This document shows positions 34,982 through 46,496 of a stretch of 64,000 nt of DNA, piece after piece (the stretch's first letter is position 1; each line of letters begins with the position of its first letter). The stretch is from CAYWBW01 sp964456745 (GTDB taxonomy: Bacteria > Patescibacteriota > Gracilibacteria > GCA-2401425 > JAJOLG01). Below the pieces are notes generated by a model. The model was not told the origin of the DNA, ran no database searches, and was given only the letters and a program-made list of their open reading frames with translations. The stretch covers positions 1 through 64,000 of the forward strand of contig CAYWBW010000007.1 of the NCBI GenBank assembly GCA_964456745.1. Reading direction: 5' to 3'. A program made the translations under genes and the position numbers.

Positions 34982-36979
34982 ATGAGCAATTTACAAACAA
35001 TACTTGGCACTACAAAGAGTTATATAGATGAACTTTCAAAATGAGGGATTAATACTGTTGAAGATCTTCTGCAGTATTTTCCTCGTACATATGAGTCTCA
35101 CAATAAATGAGACAGTTTTTCAGAGCTTAGATGAGATCAGATAAATTATTTCAAAGCGAAAGTTTGTACTAAGAGCACTATGCCAACAAAAACTGGAAGA
35201 AGTTTATTTAAGTGTGTTATTGAAGATAGCACATGAGATTTGGCTGAATGCATATGGTTTAGCAAACCATTTTTTTGGGAATTTTTAAAAGAATGAAAAA
35301 GCTTACTGTTCATTGGAAAGGCAAAACTAAACTTCTGAAAACTTCAAATCAGTTCTCCAAAAGTTGAACTTTATTGAGATGATTCTATACACACTTGAGA
35401 TATTGTTCCTATCTATTCACAAATATGAGAAAAATTAAGCCCTCTATGGTTTAGAGAAAAAATTAGTAAATTAAATAAATATATTTGAGCTTTTAAAGAA
35501 TTACTTCCAAAAAATATACTTGAAAGTGAAAAACTAATTTCAAAAACTGAAGCTATTAAACAAATACATTTTCCTGAAAATAATGATTTGCTAGAGAAAG
35601 CTAGAGAAAGACTTGCCTTTGAAGAACTTTTCTTTTTGCAAAAAACAGCTATTGAAAATAAAGAAGCAGTAAAACTACTTTGAAAAAAAGAAAATCTTAT
35701 TATAAAAATGAATATTGATCTTATTAAAGATTTTTTTGAAAGCCTGCCATTTACTCCAACTAATGCACAAAAGATTGCGATATTTCAAATTCTAAAAGAT
35801 AAAGAAAAAGCATTTCCCATGCAAAGACTTCTTGAGTGAGATGTATGATCTTGAAAAACCATTGTAGCACTCGCTGCATGATTAAATACAAATTATTTCT
35901 GAAAACAAGTTGCTTTTATGGCTCCAACTGAAGTACTTGCAAGACAACATTTTGCTGAAATATCAAAATATATACAAACATTTGAAGAAAAAAATGAAAA
36001 ATATAAAAATAAATTTAAAAGTTGATTATTAATTTGAGCATTGAGCCAAAAAAATAAACAAGAAACTCTTGAAAAACTTCAAGCCTGAGAAATTAATATG
36101 CTTATTTGAACTCATGCTCTAATTTCTGACAATGTTTCTTTTTGAAATCTTGGCTTAGTAATCATCGATGAACAACATAGATTTTGAGTAATACAGAGAG
36201 AAAAACTAGCGTCACACTGAATTCCTCATGTTCTCAATATGACAGCTACTCCTATCCCAAGAACTCTAGCACTTGTAGCTTATTGAGATCAGGATATTTC
36301 AATTATAAATGAAATGCCTGCTTGAAGAAAAAAAATTAAAACAAGAACAGTAAATCCTTCTCAAAGGAGACAGGTTTATAGACTTATAGAATCTGAAATA
36401 CAACAATGAAGGCAAGCATATGTGATATGCCCTCTAGTGGAGCACTCTGAAAATCTAGAAGTGAAAGCTGTAACAGAAGAATATGAAAGACTTAAAAAGG
36501 ATGTTTTCCCTAATTTAAACATATCATTTATTCATTGAAAGCTTAGCTCAAAAGAAAAAGATCAAATTATGAAAGATTTTAAAGACAATAAATCAAATAT
36601 TCTTGTATCTACTTCTGTAGTTGAAGTATGAGTTGATGTTCCCAATGCCACTATTATGATTATAGAATGAGCAGAAAGATTTGGTCTTTCTCAACTACAT
36701 CAATTTAGATGAAGAGTTTGACGATCTGACATGCAATCATATTGTTTTTTATTTACTTCAAACAATCAAGAAAACGAAAGACTAAAAGCTATGGAGAAAT
36801 ATTCAGATTGATTCACGCTCGCTGAAATAGATATGAAATTAAGAGGTCCATGAGAAGTATACTGAGTACGACAATCTTGAATTCCAGATTTAAAAATGGC
36901 CTCCATGAGTGACCACAATATGGTTATAAGAGCGAGAAAATCTGCAGAAAAGTTTTTAGGTCTTGATCAGATATATTAA
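34982..36979 (+). CDS. recG: ATP-dependent DNA helicase RecG
   Basis: Branch-migrating helicase that rescues stalled forks, 665 aa, close to the usual 680. A wedge/OB domain at the N-terminus includes TVEDLLQYFPRTYE. The motor has LLEGDVGSGKTIVA (Walker A, three Gly as TGA), FMAPTEVLARQHF, the DEQH box in VIIDEQHRFG, MTATPIPRTLAL, then STSVVEVGVDVPNAT, FGLSQLHQFRGRVGRSD and a C-terminal GPGEVYGVRQSGIPDLK. All helicase motifs are in place. A REPIN-like repeat follows the stop. Confidence 0.95.
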
Positions 36980-37024
36980 ATAAATTTATTCAATTTTTTA
37001 GCAATTTGTCTAAATAAAACGTTT

Positions 37025-37125
37025 GTCTTTGCGAGCAAAGCGAAGCAATCTAGTATGTAGTAATGTCATTAACTGGCACATGGATTGCTTCTTCACTTCA
37101 TTTCATTACGTTCATCGCAAAGACG
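37025..37125 (-). repeat. REPIN-like inverted repeat, family 2, copy B
   Basis: 101 bp bounded by GTCTTTGCGA and TCGCAAAGAC, in opposite orientation to 13209-13308, with the same inner GAAGCAATC/GATTGCTTC arms and spacer. It sits between the convergent recG and the downstream membrane-protein gene, where it could form a long hairpin and block read-through both ways. Confidence 0.85.
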
Positions 37126-37159
37126 ATTTGTTAATAAATGAATTCATACTATCAATCTT

Positions 37160-37786
37160 CTAATCAATTTCATCCTTATCATTTATATCTAACAAACTTA
37201 TTCCATAAGTTCTATAAAGCTCTGACGCAACAAACTCTGCTAATAAAATGCAAACAGAAAACATTAGATTAATTATTGGCATGATGAAGAAAAATATATA
37301 GGTAAAATCACCAATACTTGCAAATATTTGAAAGAAAGAAATAGAAATTAAAAAAAGAGAAATGGTAGATCAGTAAAGTCATGTTAGAATAAAATTTCCC
37401 TTATGAGCATATGCCTCTAAAAGAAGAAAACTTGCAAAGCTTGAAATAACAATATAACAAATTGCTACTAGCTGTATTGAATTGAAAATAAAATAAAAAG
37501 GAATTGATAAGCTAAATAAAACAATATTTAAAGAAAAAATCTGCCAAATTGATGACCTCATTTTTGAATATTTCATACTGTCTGATAGTGATATTAAAAT
37601 ATTTGATACCAAATTATTAAGAGAAGTACTTACAAAAACTAAAAATATAATTGTAAGTGAAGCAGCAGGATTTATTTCGTTATCAGGTAATAAAACTAAT
37701 GTTAAAAAATAAACTCAAACAAAAGCTACTGTTCAAACGATTCAACCTGCAAATGAAGAAACTATTCTAAGTAAGTAATTTTGCAT
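37160..37786 (-). CDS. Multi-pass membrane protein, 208 aa
   Basis: Not recognised. About six hydrophobic segments are spread along the chain, starting with SSFAGGIVGTVAFVGVYFL. A short acidic cytosolic tail (LLDINDKDEID) ends it. There is no obvious catalytic motif. It follows nadE on the same strand with a 10-bp gap, so the two are likely co-transcribed. Confidence 0.75.
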
Positions 37787-37796
37787 TATATACTAA

Positions 37797-38522
37797 TTAA
37801 CTAGCTAATATAATTGGAATTGGCTCTGTCTTGTGCTTATTTAAATTTATTCTTTTAATTAATGATTCATATTTTGCTTCAATATTTTCTCAGTTTTGAA
37901 ATCTTTTAATTACATTATCAATTTTATCGTAAGAAAATCAAATCTCATCTTCATCGCTTTGATTCTCTGATAATTCAGCTGAAGGATTTTTATTTATAAA
38001 ACACAATGGAATTCAGAGAAATTTTGAAAAATTATAAACTTCTGTTTTATATAAATCCCCTAATACCTCAACATCAACTCAAAAATCTCAATACTTAGTT
38101 CAATATCAAAGTATTAACTCTGTTTTATTTCAAGTTCATAAAACAAATCCTCAATGAGAATTTGCATAATTATATAATATCAACATTCTTATTCTTGCCC
38201 TAAGGTTCATATCTGCAATTTTGCTCTGATTCCAACTTAAATCAGAAAAGCTTTTTACATAATGTCAAATATTTATAATCTCATATTTTACTCATAATTT
38301 TTCCGCATAATTTTTTGCATCTTCAGTATTTTCTTTTGAAGAAAAATTTCAATCTGGCATTATTAAGGCAATAATAGCATCTTTTCACAAAACATCTACT
38401 CAAATTTTTAAAGTTAGAGCAGAATCAATTCCTCAAGATAGTCATAAAACTCATAATTTAAAATCACTTTTTGTAATAAAGTGTCTAAAATTTCTAATTA
38501 TGTTTTGATATTTATCTTGCAA
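37797..38522 (-). CDS. nadE: NAD+ synthetase, ammonia-dependent
   Basis: Amidates nicotinic acid adenine dinucleotide to NAD+, 241 aa, typical of the single-domain ammonia-dependent form with no glutaminase domain. Signatures are the P-loop LSGGIDSALT, NLRARIRMLILYNYAN, GTGNKTELILGYGTKYGD, DVEVLGDLYKTEVY and the C-terminal KNPSAELSENQSDEDEIG. No ATG lies in frame before the conserved part: an in-frame TAA precedes TTG at 38520-38522, which is the best start. Confidence 0.9.
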
Positions 38523-38592
38523 TATCTTAAAATAAAATTGTTATTAATCCAAAAATCATTTTAAATAGAAAACAATAATAAACAAGTAAACT

Positions 38593-38922
38593 ATGAATCA
38601 TAAAATAACAAATTACGACGATATTATTAATGTAGTTTCTCTGGCTTGAGAACTATGACAATCAAATCTTCAAGAACTTGAAGAAATATTCAAACCTCTT
38701 ATTGAAGATAATAAATGACTTGTTATTAATTTATGAGAAGTAGATTATGTTAATTCAATGACCATTTGATTTTTAATAAATGTAATCAAAAGTAAAAAAA
38801 ATACGACTATTGGAACCATATCTTCAAATGTTGCTGATATTTTTTCAGAACTGTGAATTTACAGCATTGCACAAATCCATGGCTCAGAAGAAGTAGCTAT
38901 CAATAGTCTTATTGAAAAATAG
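38593..38922 (+). CDS. STAS-domain protein (anti-sigma antagonist-like)
   Basis: 109 aa with the STAS fold pattern of SpoIIAA/RsbV proteins: GLVINLGEVDYVNSMTIGFLINV holds the Ser that such proteins phosphorylate, followed by TIGTISSNVADIFSELGI. No kinase or sigma-factor partner lies next to it. It is the first gene of a co-directional run with rdgB, a RicT-like gene, a TPR gene and mraY. PP2C at 5-6 kb is a candidate phosphatase, by inference only. Confidence 0.82.
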
Positions 38923-38931
38923 ACATTGCTT

Positions 38932-39525
38932 ATGAACAAGATCTTAATAGCCTCAAATAACAAATGAAAAATTAGGGAAATACTTGATGCCTTGTCTGGT
39001 TTAGATTTTGAATTTTTATCTCTTAATGATTTAAACATTTCTGATGACGTAGAAGAAAATGGTGAAAGCTATGAAGATAATGCTAAAATTAAAGCTGAAT
39101 TTTTTTGAAAGATTAGCGGTCTTCCCACTATAGCTGATGACAGCTGAGTAGTTGTTGAAGCTTTAAAGTGAGAACTATGAGTCAAAACCAGAAGATGGTG
39201 AGCATGAGAAAAAGCTAGTGACAAACAATGGCTTGATTATTTCATGAATAAAATGAGCAATGAAGATAATGATAAAGCAAAATTTTTTACGTCAATTGTA
39301 TTTTCTGCCTGAGGTCAAAATCATATATTTAATTGAGAATGCGAAGGTATTTTATTAAAACAATTAGATCAAGAAATTGAGCAATGAATTCCTCTTTCTG
39401 CTATTTTTGTTCCAGATTGATTTAATGTCCCATATACTGTACTATCAACCGAGGAAAAAAATAAAATTTCACACAGGGGGAAAGCAGCCACAAAGTTAAG
39501 AAAACATTTAGAAAAAATTAAATAA
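38932..39525 (+). CDS. rdgB: Non-canonical purine NTP pyrophosphatase (RdgB/HAM1)
   Basis: Removes ITP, dITP and XTP from the nucleotide pool, 197 aa, the normal length. Signatures are ILIASNNKGKIREI at the N-terminus, ENGESYEDNAKIKAEFF, the IADDSGVVVEAL motif, then KTRRWGAGEKASDKQWLDY, FNGECEGIL, GFNVPY and SHRGKAATKL. It starts 9 bp after the STAS gene. Confidence 0.94.
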
Positions 39526-39536
39526 AATATAAATAT

Positions 39537-40349
39537 ATGAAAATAAATCGATTTTTTGTAGCTTTTTTAAATAAATTAATTGACATAAAACACTCTGATC
39601 AGGTTAAAGATTTTATGATCTGAAAAAAAGTTCTTATTAATTATAAAGAAGAAAAATATGATGAACAGTATGATGCTACTCTAATTTCAATTATAGATAT
39701 ATGAGATCTTAAACCAGATCTTGATAAAAATTCTAGTTTTATAAAATTACTTGAAAGTCAAGATTTAGAATTAATTAAAGAAAATAAAAAAATTGCTGAA
39801 AAGTCTTATGATACTTTTATAAATGAGTCAAAAACACTTGGACTAGATCTAATTCCTATTAATAATATTATTTCATTTTCATGAAAAACTATACTATTTA
39901 ACTATACATCAAAAGAAAGAGTAGATTTTAGAGAACTTGTTAAACAACTTGCCTTAAAACTGAAAAAAAGAATTCAATTGCGTCACGTTTGAATAAGAGA
40001 TAGAGCTTCACTGATCTGATGATTTGGCATATGCTGAAGGGAACTTTGTTGCACAAAATTTTTACGTGATATAGTCCCTGTAAAAACTGAAAGCATAAAA
40101 GTGCAAGAATTCTTTCACAAAAGTTCAGATCATTTATCTTGAGCTTGCTGAAAATTAAAATGTTGTTTAAATTATGAAATTTGACAATACAAACAGCTAA
40201 GAAAAAAAATGCCAAAATATTGAGATAAATTTACAATTAAATGAGAAAAATGAGTAGTAGCTTGACTAGATATCTTTAACCAAAGGGTAAAAATCAAATT
40301 CGACAATAAATCTGAAGTATTTAATCTTGAGGAATTATCAAAAAAATAA
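39537..40349 (+). CDS. PSP1-domain protein, RicT/YaaT-like
   Basis: 270 aa with a C-terminal PSP1 domain containing the Cys-rich signature (ELVKQLALKLKKRIQLRHV, DRASLIGGFGICGRELCC, HLSGACGKLKCCLNYE). In Bacillus, RicT with RicA and RicF binds Fe-S clusters and aids mRNA processing. The usual Cys set appears kept here. The N-terminal half is unlike standard RicT and may be lineage-specific. The stop overlaps the next gene's ATG (TAATG). Confidence 0.82.
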
Positions 40350-41119
40350 TGAGTATAAAAATATTATTTTTATTAGCATTAATATCACTTACAATAATTG
40401 TTGTAATTATATACAGACGCTTTTTTTTAATAAAAAAATTGAAAGAATTTGTAAAAAATGAAAAATCAAAAAAAGAAAGAAAAGCAATTAAGGAGGTTGA
40501 AAAAAAATCTATCTTAAAAGAAGAAAAAAAGAAACCAAAAGCATGAATATTAATTCACGAACAGAAAAAAATATTATCAAAATGTGATATATTAATATCA
40601 TATTGAGATTACAAAGAAGCTAAAAAACTGCTTATTTGACTTCTATCAGAAGACGAAACTAATTTTGAAATAAATCAAAAACTTTGAAGTATATCTATGC
40701 AAGAAAAACAGTATAAGCAAGCAGAGATATTTTTTTCTAAATGTATTTTAATAAATAAAAAAGATGCTGCCGTTTTTACCGATCTTTGATTTTGTTTTTT
40801 TAATTTATGACAATATAATGATGCAATAGAAAGTTATAAATATGCAATTAAACTAGATCCAATGCATTCTTGAAGACATACAAATATTTGAAAGGTTTAC
40901 TTTGTAGTACACGATTACCTAAAAGCTGAACAATCATTTTTAAAAGCACTTAAAAATGATCCAACTAATACCGAAATTATGTTTACTTTGGCAGAAAATT
41001 ATATTGAAATGAAAAATTTATCAAAAGCAAAAGATATATATGAAAAGATATTACAATACAAACCATACAATCAAGAAGCTATAAACTATATAAATAAATT
41101 AGAAATCAGATGAATATAA
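40349..41119 (+). CDS. Membrane-anchored TPR protein, 256 aa
   Basis: One N-terminal transmembrane helix (LFLLALISLTIIVVIIYRR) is followed by a very Lys/Glu-rich stretch (about 30-65). Then come at least four tetratricopeptide units from about residue 75, for example YKQAEIFFSKCILINKKDA, YNDAIESYKYAIKLDP and YLKAEQSFLKALKNDPTN. It is likely a cytosolic scaffold held at the membrane. It overlaps the RicT-like stop by one base, which indicates co-translation. Confidence 0.82.
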
Positions 41120-41148
41120 ATTTTGTATAAAAAAAATAATTATAAAAT

Positions 41149-41298
41149 ATGAATAATATTAATTTAAAACAATTACTAAGAGATATTTTCTTTTTCTTAC
41201 TTTGAATAATGACGACGTTTCTTGTCATGAATTATGTTCATTCTCCAAATGCAAATCAAAATATCCCAGTAGATTTGGATTACGAAATGCGCGAATAA
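41149..41298 (+). CDS. 49-aa single-pass membrane protein
   Basis: An ORF between the TPR gene and mraY on the same strand. It has a short N-terminus, one hydrophobic helix (IFFFLLGIMTTFLVMNYV) and a short polar tail (SPNANQNIPVDLDYEMRE). Its role is unknown. It may assist the membrane step of peptidoglycan synthesis with MraY, judging from position only. Confidence 0.6.
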
Positions 41299-41365
41299 TA
41301 AAAATTTAAATTAAAATCTAATTTAAATTAACCAAAGAATTAATCTTATATTAATAATAATTTTT

Positions 41366-42406
41366 ATGGACTACATTCACCAACTAACAATCATATTCCT
41401 CTCTTCTTGATTTGCCTTCTTGATTACATTAATAATATCACCAGTTTATATAAAAACCATTGTTAAATTATGACTTTGTAAAAATATTCGAACAAATGAC
41501 TCAACATGAAATATTGCAAATGTTTATAGATCTCTTCACTTAAAAAAGCAATGAACTCCAACTATGTGATGAATAATTATATGGCTATCTGTACTTTTCG
41601 TTGTAATTTTTACAAGAATATTGTCATATTTTGATATTATCGACAAATCTCTATTAAGCAGAACTGAAGTATACTTGCCACTATTTACACTGATCACAAT
41701 GTGAGTACTTTGAGCTATTGATGACTACTTAAACATAATAGAAAGCAAACATAAATGAATGGCTGTACATCCTAAAATGTTTTTTATACTACTTTTTGCC
41801 AGCATGTGAGCACTATGGTTTTATTTTAAATTATGATACACATCTATATACATTCCTTTTGTTGGAGATACAGATATTGGCTTATGGTATATACCTCTTT
41901 TCATTTTCATAATTACATCTACTTCGCATGCAGTAAATATTACTGATTGACTCGATTGACTTGCTTGATGACTTTTAATTATTGCTTTTACTGCCTTTTG
42001 AGCAATTGCTTTTTTTAAATGACTCCTAACACTTAGCACATTTTGCGCAGTAATAACATGAAGCATAACTGCTTTTCTTTGGAACAATGTTCCACCAGCT
42101 AGCTTTTATATGTGAGACACATGATCACTTGCCCTATGAGCAACCCTTTGAGTAATTGCCATGATGATAGACTCGGTATTTGCCCTACCAATTATATGAG
42201 CTATATTTGTCTTCGAAACTCTCTCTGTAATTATTCAAATAATTTCAAAAAAACTTAGAAATTGAAAAAAAGTATTTAGAGTTGCTCCAATACATCATCA
42301 CTTTGAAGCAATATGATGGTGAGAAAGCATGGTAGTTATGAGGTTTTGGATAATTTGATGATTCCTTGGTATCATTGGAGTCATTGTTGGGATATTGAAT
42401 ATTTAA
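41366..42406 (+). CDS. mraY: Phospho-N-acetylmuramoyl-pentapeptide transferase
   Basis: Makes lipid I from UDP-MurNAc-pentapeptide and undecaprenyl phosphate in the inner membrane, 346 aa, near the usual 360. About ten membrane helices are seen. Signatures are LKKQGTPTMGG, GAIDDYLN, the Mg site NITDGLDGLAGG, FYMGDTGSLALG and APIHHHFE. Many Gly codons here are TGA. It shows that the cell builds its own peptidoglycan. It sits last in the STAS-rdgB-RicT-TPR run, not with other mur genes. Confidence 0.95.
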
Positions 42407-42520
42407 ATAAATTTGCACTTACTAAATATTGAATTTAATTAATCAAAAACCTTTGGGTTTAACAAAAAAATAAACTACCACAGATTATATTAATTTTCTT
42501 TTCAAATTTTTTATTAAACT

Positions 42521-45500
42521 CTAGGCAACATTAAGAATATCTCAACTATAAAATTCATCATTCTGAATAATTCAGTCATTTAATAATTGAAACTTATCTT
42601 TCTGGATTAAAAGATTATTATAATGTCTATGATCCCATGTTCATTGTTTAAAAAATTCATCATAAGCAGTTGGCAATAGTTCATCTTCTGCTTCCTTCTG
42701 GTTTAACACCTCTTCATAATTTCAATTTTGTAATTTTCTTACCCATTTTTGTTTCATTTCTTCTAAGAAACTTTGAGGATATTTACTTATAAGTTTATAA
42801 TAAGTTATATCATAGTGTGTTTTATACTCATTATCAATTCTATGAGGTCTATCCTCTGCTTGATATTGTTCTACATAATCCCTAGGTAAATCATCAAAAA
42901 TTAATGTCTTTCAAGCTGTAAATGTAACTCACTGAATTCAAGCAGAAGTAGAAATTATTAATTTCCTATCTTTTGCTTTTTGGAAAGTTATTCTTTCATA
43001 ATCCAGTGCTAATATTGGTGATCAATCTTCACACTCAATTGGGTACCCATTTTCATCCAATGCCCATCATCAATCAGGAAGTTTCATATATTTTATTGGC
43101 TTTCAATTAATTCATTTCTTTTCTCATTCACTATTTGTTATTCATGTATAACTAGCAGGATTTAAATCCTTAAACATTTTTGCATATTTTTTAGCTTGTG
43201 CATTATATCTGCAAAATATTATAGGCTTCCTTCACTCGCTTAATGATTTATTTACAATTCTTTTCATTTCATCATCTTTTTGATTATCTCATCTTTCTCA
43301 AATATAATCTAAATTATTTACCGTTTGACGAAGTGCATGCTGTTTAGCCATTAAATTTCACGAGCCTCTTAATCAATCAAGTTTTGCAATTTTATCCTTT
43401 GGAACATACTTATCATTTTTCTCACACCATTTTCACCAATTCAAAAACATTTCATAAACTGAATAGCACTGAGACTTACCAAGCTCAAAACTTCAATGTT
43501 CATTGTGATCAATATAATTCTTTTTTGGCAACCTGTCTTTTTGTTCTTCCAAAGAAATACTTGTATCAAGCTCTTCCATTACATCTTGTTTTTTAAATCT
43601 TATTACACTTGATTGTGCTAATAAATTAAGAGCTTTTAGAGCTTGTGGATCATCTTCAGGAAAAGCTTCTTCAAAAGCACTATCACTTACAAACCTTAGA
43701 TCTAAAGGATTGATATTGTGCATCATTCTTCTGAATGATTTTGGATCTTTAAACGGAGAAGCACTAAGCATTAGTAAAAAATTTCATTCAAGTTTCATTG
43801 CTCATTGGGTTTGCTTACTATTAAGATTTTTCCTGCTATGGGCTTCATCATAAACAATGAATCAATCTCAATCTCTTGAAAGTAATTCAAATCTTTCTTC
43901 ATCATCAATTTGCTGTAAAAAATCAATATTTGTAACAATATGACCTGAAGGCTTATCTCTAAGCTTCTTTTTTCTATCTTCTTGGGACATGTTTTGAAGA
44001 ACTAACATACTAGGATGTTTCAAAAATTTTCTAGCTTCTTCTCACCATGTGGATACTACAGCATTTGGGGATATTATTAATGCTTTTTTTCAATTAATTG
44101 TTACTAATGAAACCACTGTTTTTCAAAGTCATGGTTCATTTGCCAATATTACTCACGGCTCTCATGCTTCAATTTTTCTTTGTATTTCACAGATACAGTA
44201 TTTTTGAAAAAAATATAAAGAAGTATCTTCATTTATATTATCAAATTTAAGCTCATTAATATATGTAAAATGTGTAAGTGTATCAACTAAAATTTTTGTC
44301 ACTACCTCACTACTTGATCTATTAGATAATGTTTCAATATATTCACATCAATCTTCAAATGAATGTGTAAATTTTTTTATTAGTACGTGTTGTGTATTTC
44401 TGAGAAGCAGGTTATATCTTTGTTCATCTTCTAATATTCATTCAGTTATTTCTTCTCTTAATCATGATAATAAAGTAATTAATGCCTCTATGTCATTTGA
44501 TTCTCATATTTGCCTTACTTCAAAATTAAATTCCTTACTTCGCAGCTCATCTTTTGTGTTTAATGATATAAATCTAAATTCATTTTTTTGTCATATTTTG
44601 AGCGGTATTACAGCCATAAAGTATCATTTTTCATCTACTTTTATTCTTCTATTGTAATCTCATCATATGTACACGAAATCAGCTCATAGAGCTTTTCATT
44701 TTAAGATAAAAGTATTACCCTCTGTTTCTTTAGGTAGCTGATATGTAATTTCTGGATTCTTAAGCTTCGTATTATATTTTAAGTATATATCAAATCTGGA
44801 CTCTGAAATTCTTGAATGAAATGCCTTAAAACCTGTACTTATTAGTTTATTTATATCATCTTCACTAAATTCTGGATGTGCAAATTGAATATAAAACTTT
44901 AACTTAAGTGGATCATCTCTTAAAAGTGAAATTGCATCTTCTAAACCGAGTCACGACAATTTTTCAAAATATTCATCTAAAATAAATTCTTTAGAATTTC
45001 AAGCAAGCTCTCTCCATTTTTTTAACTGACCAGCTCGTCAATCTATTAAAAAGGCTTTTCATATTCTTAATAAATATGTCTGTGGTATTATTTTCTCTGA
45101 ATTTGAACATTTAAATGGATTACCTACTGCTGTAGTAACCTTTCAATTATTTGCTTTAGTACAGGATTCATAATCATATTTTGCATTTTTTATAAAATAT
45201 TCTTTATGATTCATTTCCTCAATTCAAACAAGCTCTCTCCATTTTTTTAGCGAATCAACTCCTCAACCTGTTCAAAAAACTTTTCATAATTGATTTAAAT
45301 AACCTTGTATTCACATTTTCTCTAAATTTGAACACTTAAATAGATTATATGTACCTGTATTAACCTTTCAATTATTTGCTTTGGCACAAGATTCGTAATC
45401 ATATCTTGCATTTTTTATAAAATACTGCCTAGTATTCATTTCTTCAATTCAAGCAAGTTTTTTCCATTTTTTTAGCGAATCAACTCCTCAACCTGTTCAA

Positions 45501-46174
45501 AAAACTTCTCACAATTCACCTAAATATTTTTTTACTCCTATTTTCTCTAAATTTGAACACTTAAATGGATTATCTGTACCTGTATTAACCTTTCAATTAT
45601 TTGCATAATTACAAGATTCATAATCATATCTTGCATTTTTTATAAAATACTGCCTAGTATTCATTTCTTCAATTCAAGCAAGTTTTTTCCATTTTTTTAG
45701 TTGATCAATTTTCAATTTTATTCAAAAAGCCCTTCACAATTTGCTTAAATAACCTTTTGTTCAAACACTATTTCAATTTGAGTCTTTAAATAAATTTCTT
45801 GTTCCCTGATTAACTCTTCAATTATTTACACTATAACAAGATCCATAGTCATATCTTGCATTTTTTATAAAATATTCTCTATTATTCATATCATTTTCTT
45901 TACTTTCTGTTCATTTTTTTCTTAACACATTTGACAAATCACCTCTTAATTTAGTCGCAACTAATACAATGTCAGAACTTAATTCAATAGAAGCCTCTAA
46001 AGATCAAGATTGTATTCAATCAATAATTTGCAAAGCATTGGTAGCTCTTTTTAAAACTAAATTTCAAATACTATAAATATTATCTCAAGATTCTTGCATT
46101 TTATCATACAATGACAAAGCATTCTGTTCCAACCTAGTTAGTGGCAAACCTCTAATATTTTCACTTATCAACAT
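42521..46174 (-). CDS. SNF2-family helicase with N-terminal 75-aa tandem repeats
   Basis: 1217 aa. After about 85 residues come four near-identical repeats of 75 aa, with core YFIKNARYDYESC, then ANNGKVNTGT, and WKKLAGIEEM at the join. A middle region (about 390-680) is unrecognised. The motor follows: EPGLGKTVVS (Walker A, about residue 687), SPNAVVSTW, YDEAHSRKN, LMLSASPFKDP, then PIIFCRYNAQAKKYA, STSAGIQGVTFTAGKTL and YQAEDRPHRI, the SNF2-type motifs. A DNA-translocating ATPase is likely; the repeats may bind DNA or protein. Phage-defence or genome-maintenance roles are both possible. There is no nuclease or methylase next to it. Confidence 0.85.
45014..45913 (-). repeat. Four 225-bp tandem repeats inside the SNF2 gene
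   Basis: The block CCATTTTTTTA recurs at 45014, 45239, 45464 and 45689, exactly 225 bp apart (75 codons), with a decayed fifth edge near 45914. The middle copies are nearly identical, which suggests recent duplication and possible copy-number change. Confidence 0.9.
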
Positions 46175-46496
46175 TTTTTTAAATTTTTTTAATCAATATT
46201 TAAGTTTATAACTTTATCATTATAAATAAGTACTGTCAATGTTAAAAACTAGACAATTTTCTAAAATCTAAATTGACTTGTTCACCTTTAATAAAATTAA
46301 AAAACGTGTTATAATTAAATATCTCAACACTATTTCATCAATAGTGAAACTTCTAGATTAGAAAAACAAATTTTAAATTTAAAAATTAGGATTTAATATT
46401 TATTTAAAAAAATTATAAAAATTCCAAAAATTAAAAATTTACACAGCAAATCTAAAGTTTCTATCTAATTTATAATATACTAAAAAGACCCACTTC
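46175..46496. other. 322-bp intergenic region with helicase promoter and hairpin
   Basis: On the minus strand TTGACA (plus 46234-46239) and TAAAGT (plus 46211-46216), 17 bp apart, lie about 37 bp before the SNF2 gene start. A hairpin CACTATT-N5-AATAGTG sits at 46328-46346. The rest is A/T-rich (A-runs and AATTTAAA) and I see no gene in it. Confidence 0.5.

Noticed and set aside
45014..45913. CRISPR array
   Set aside because: The repeats are 225 bp, in frame, and coding; there are no short repeats with unique spacers.
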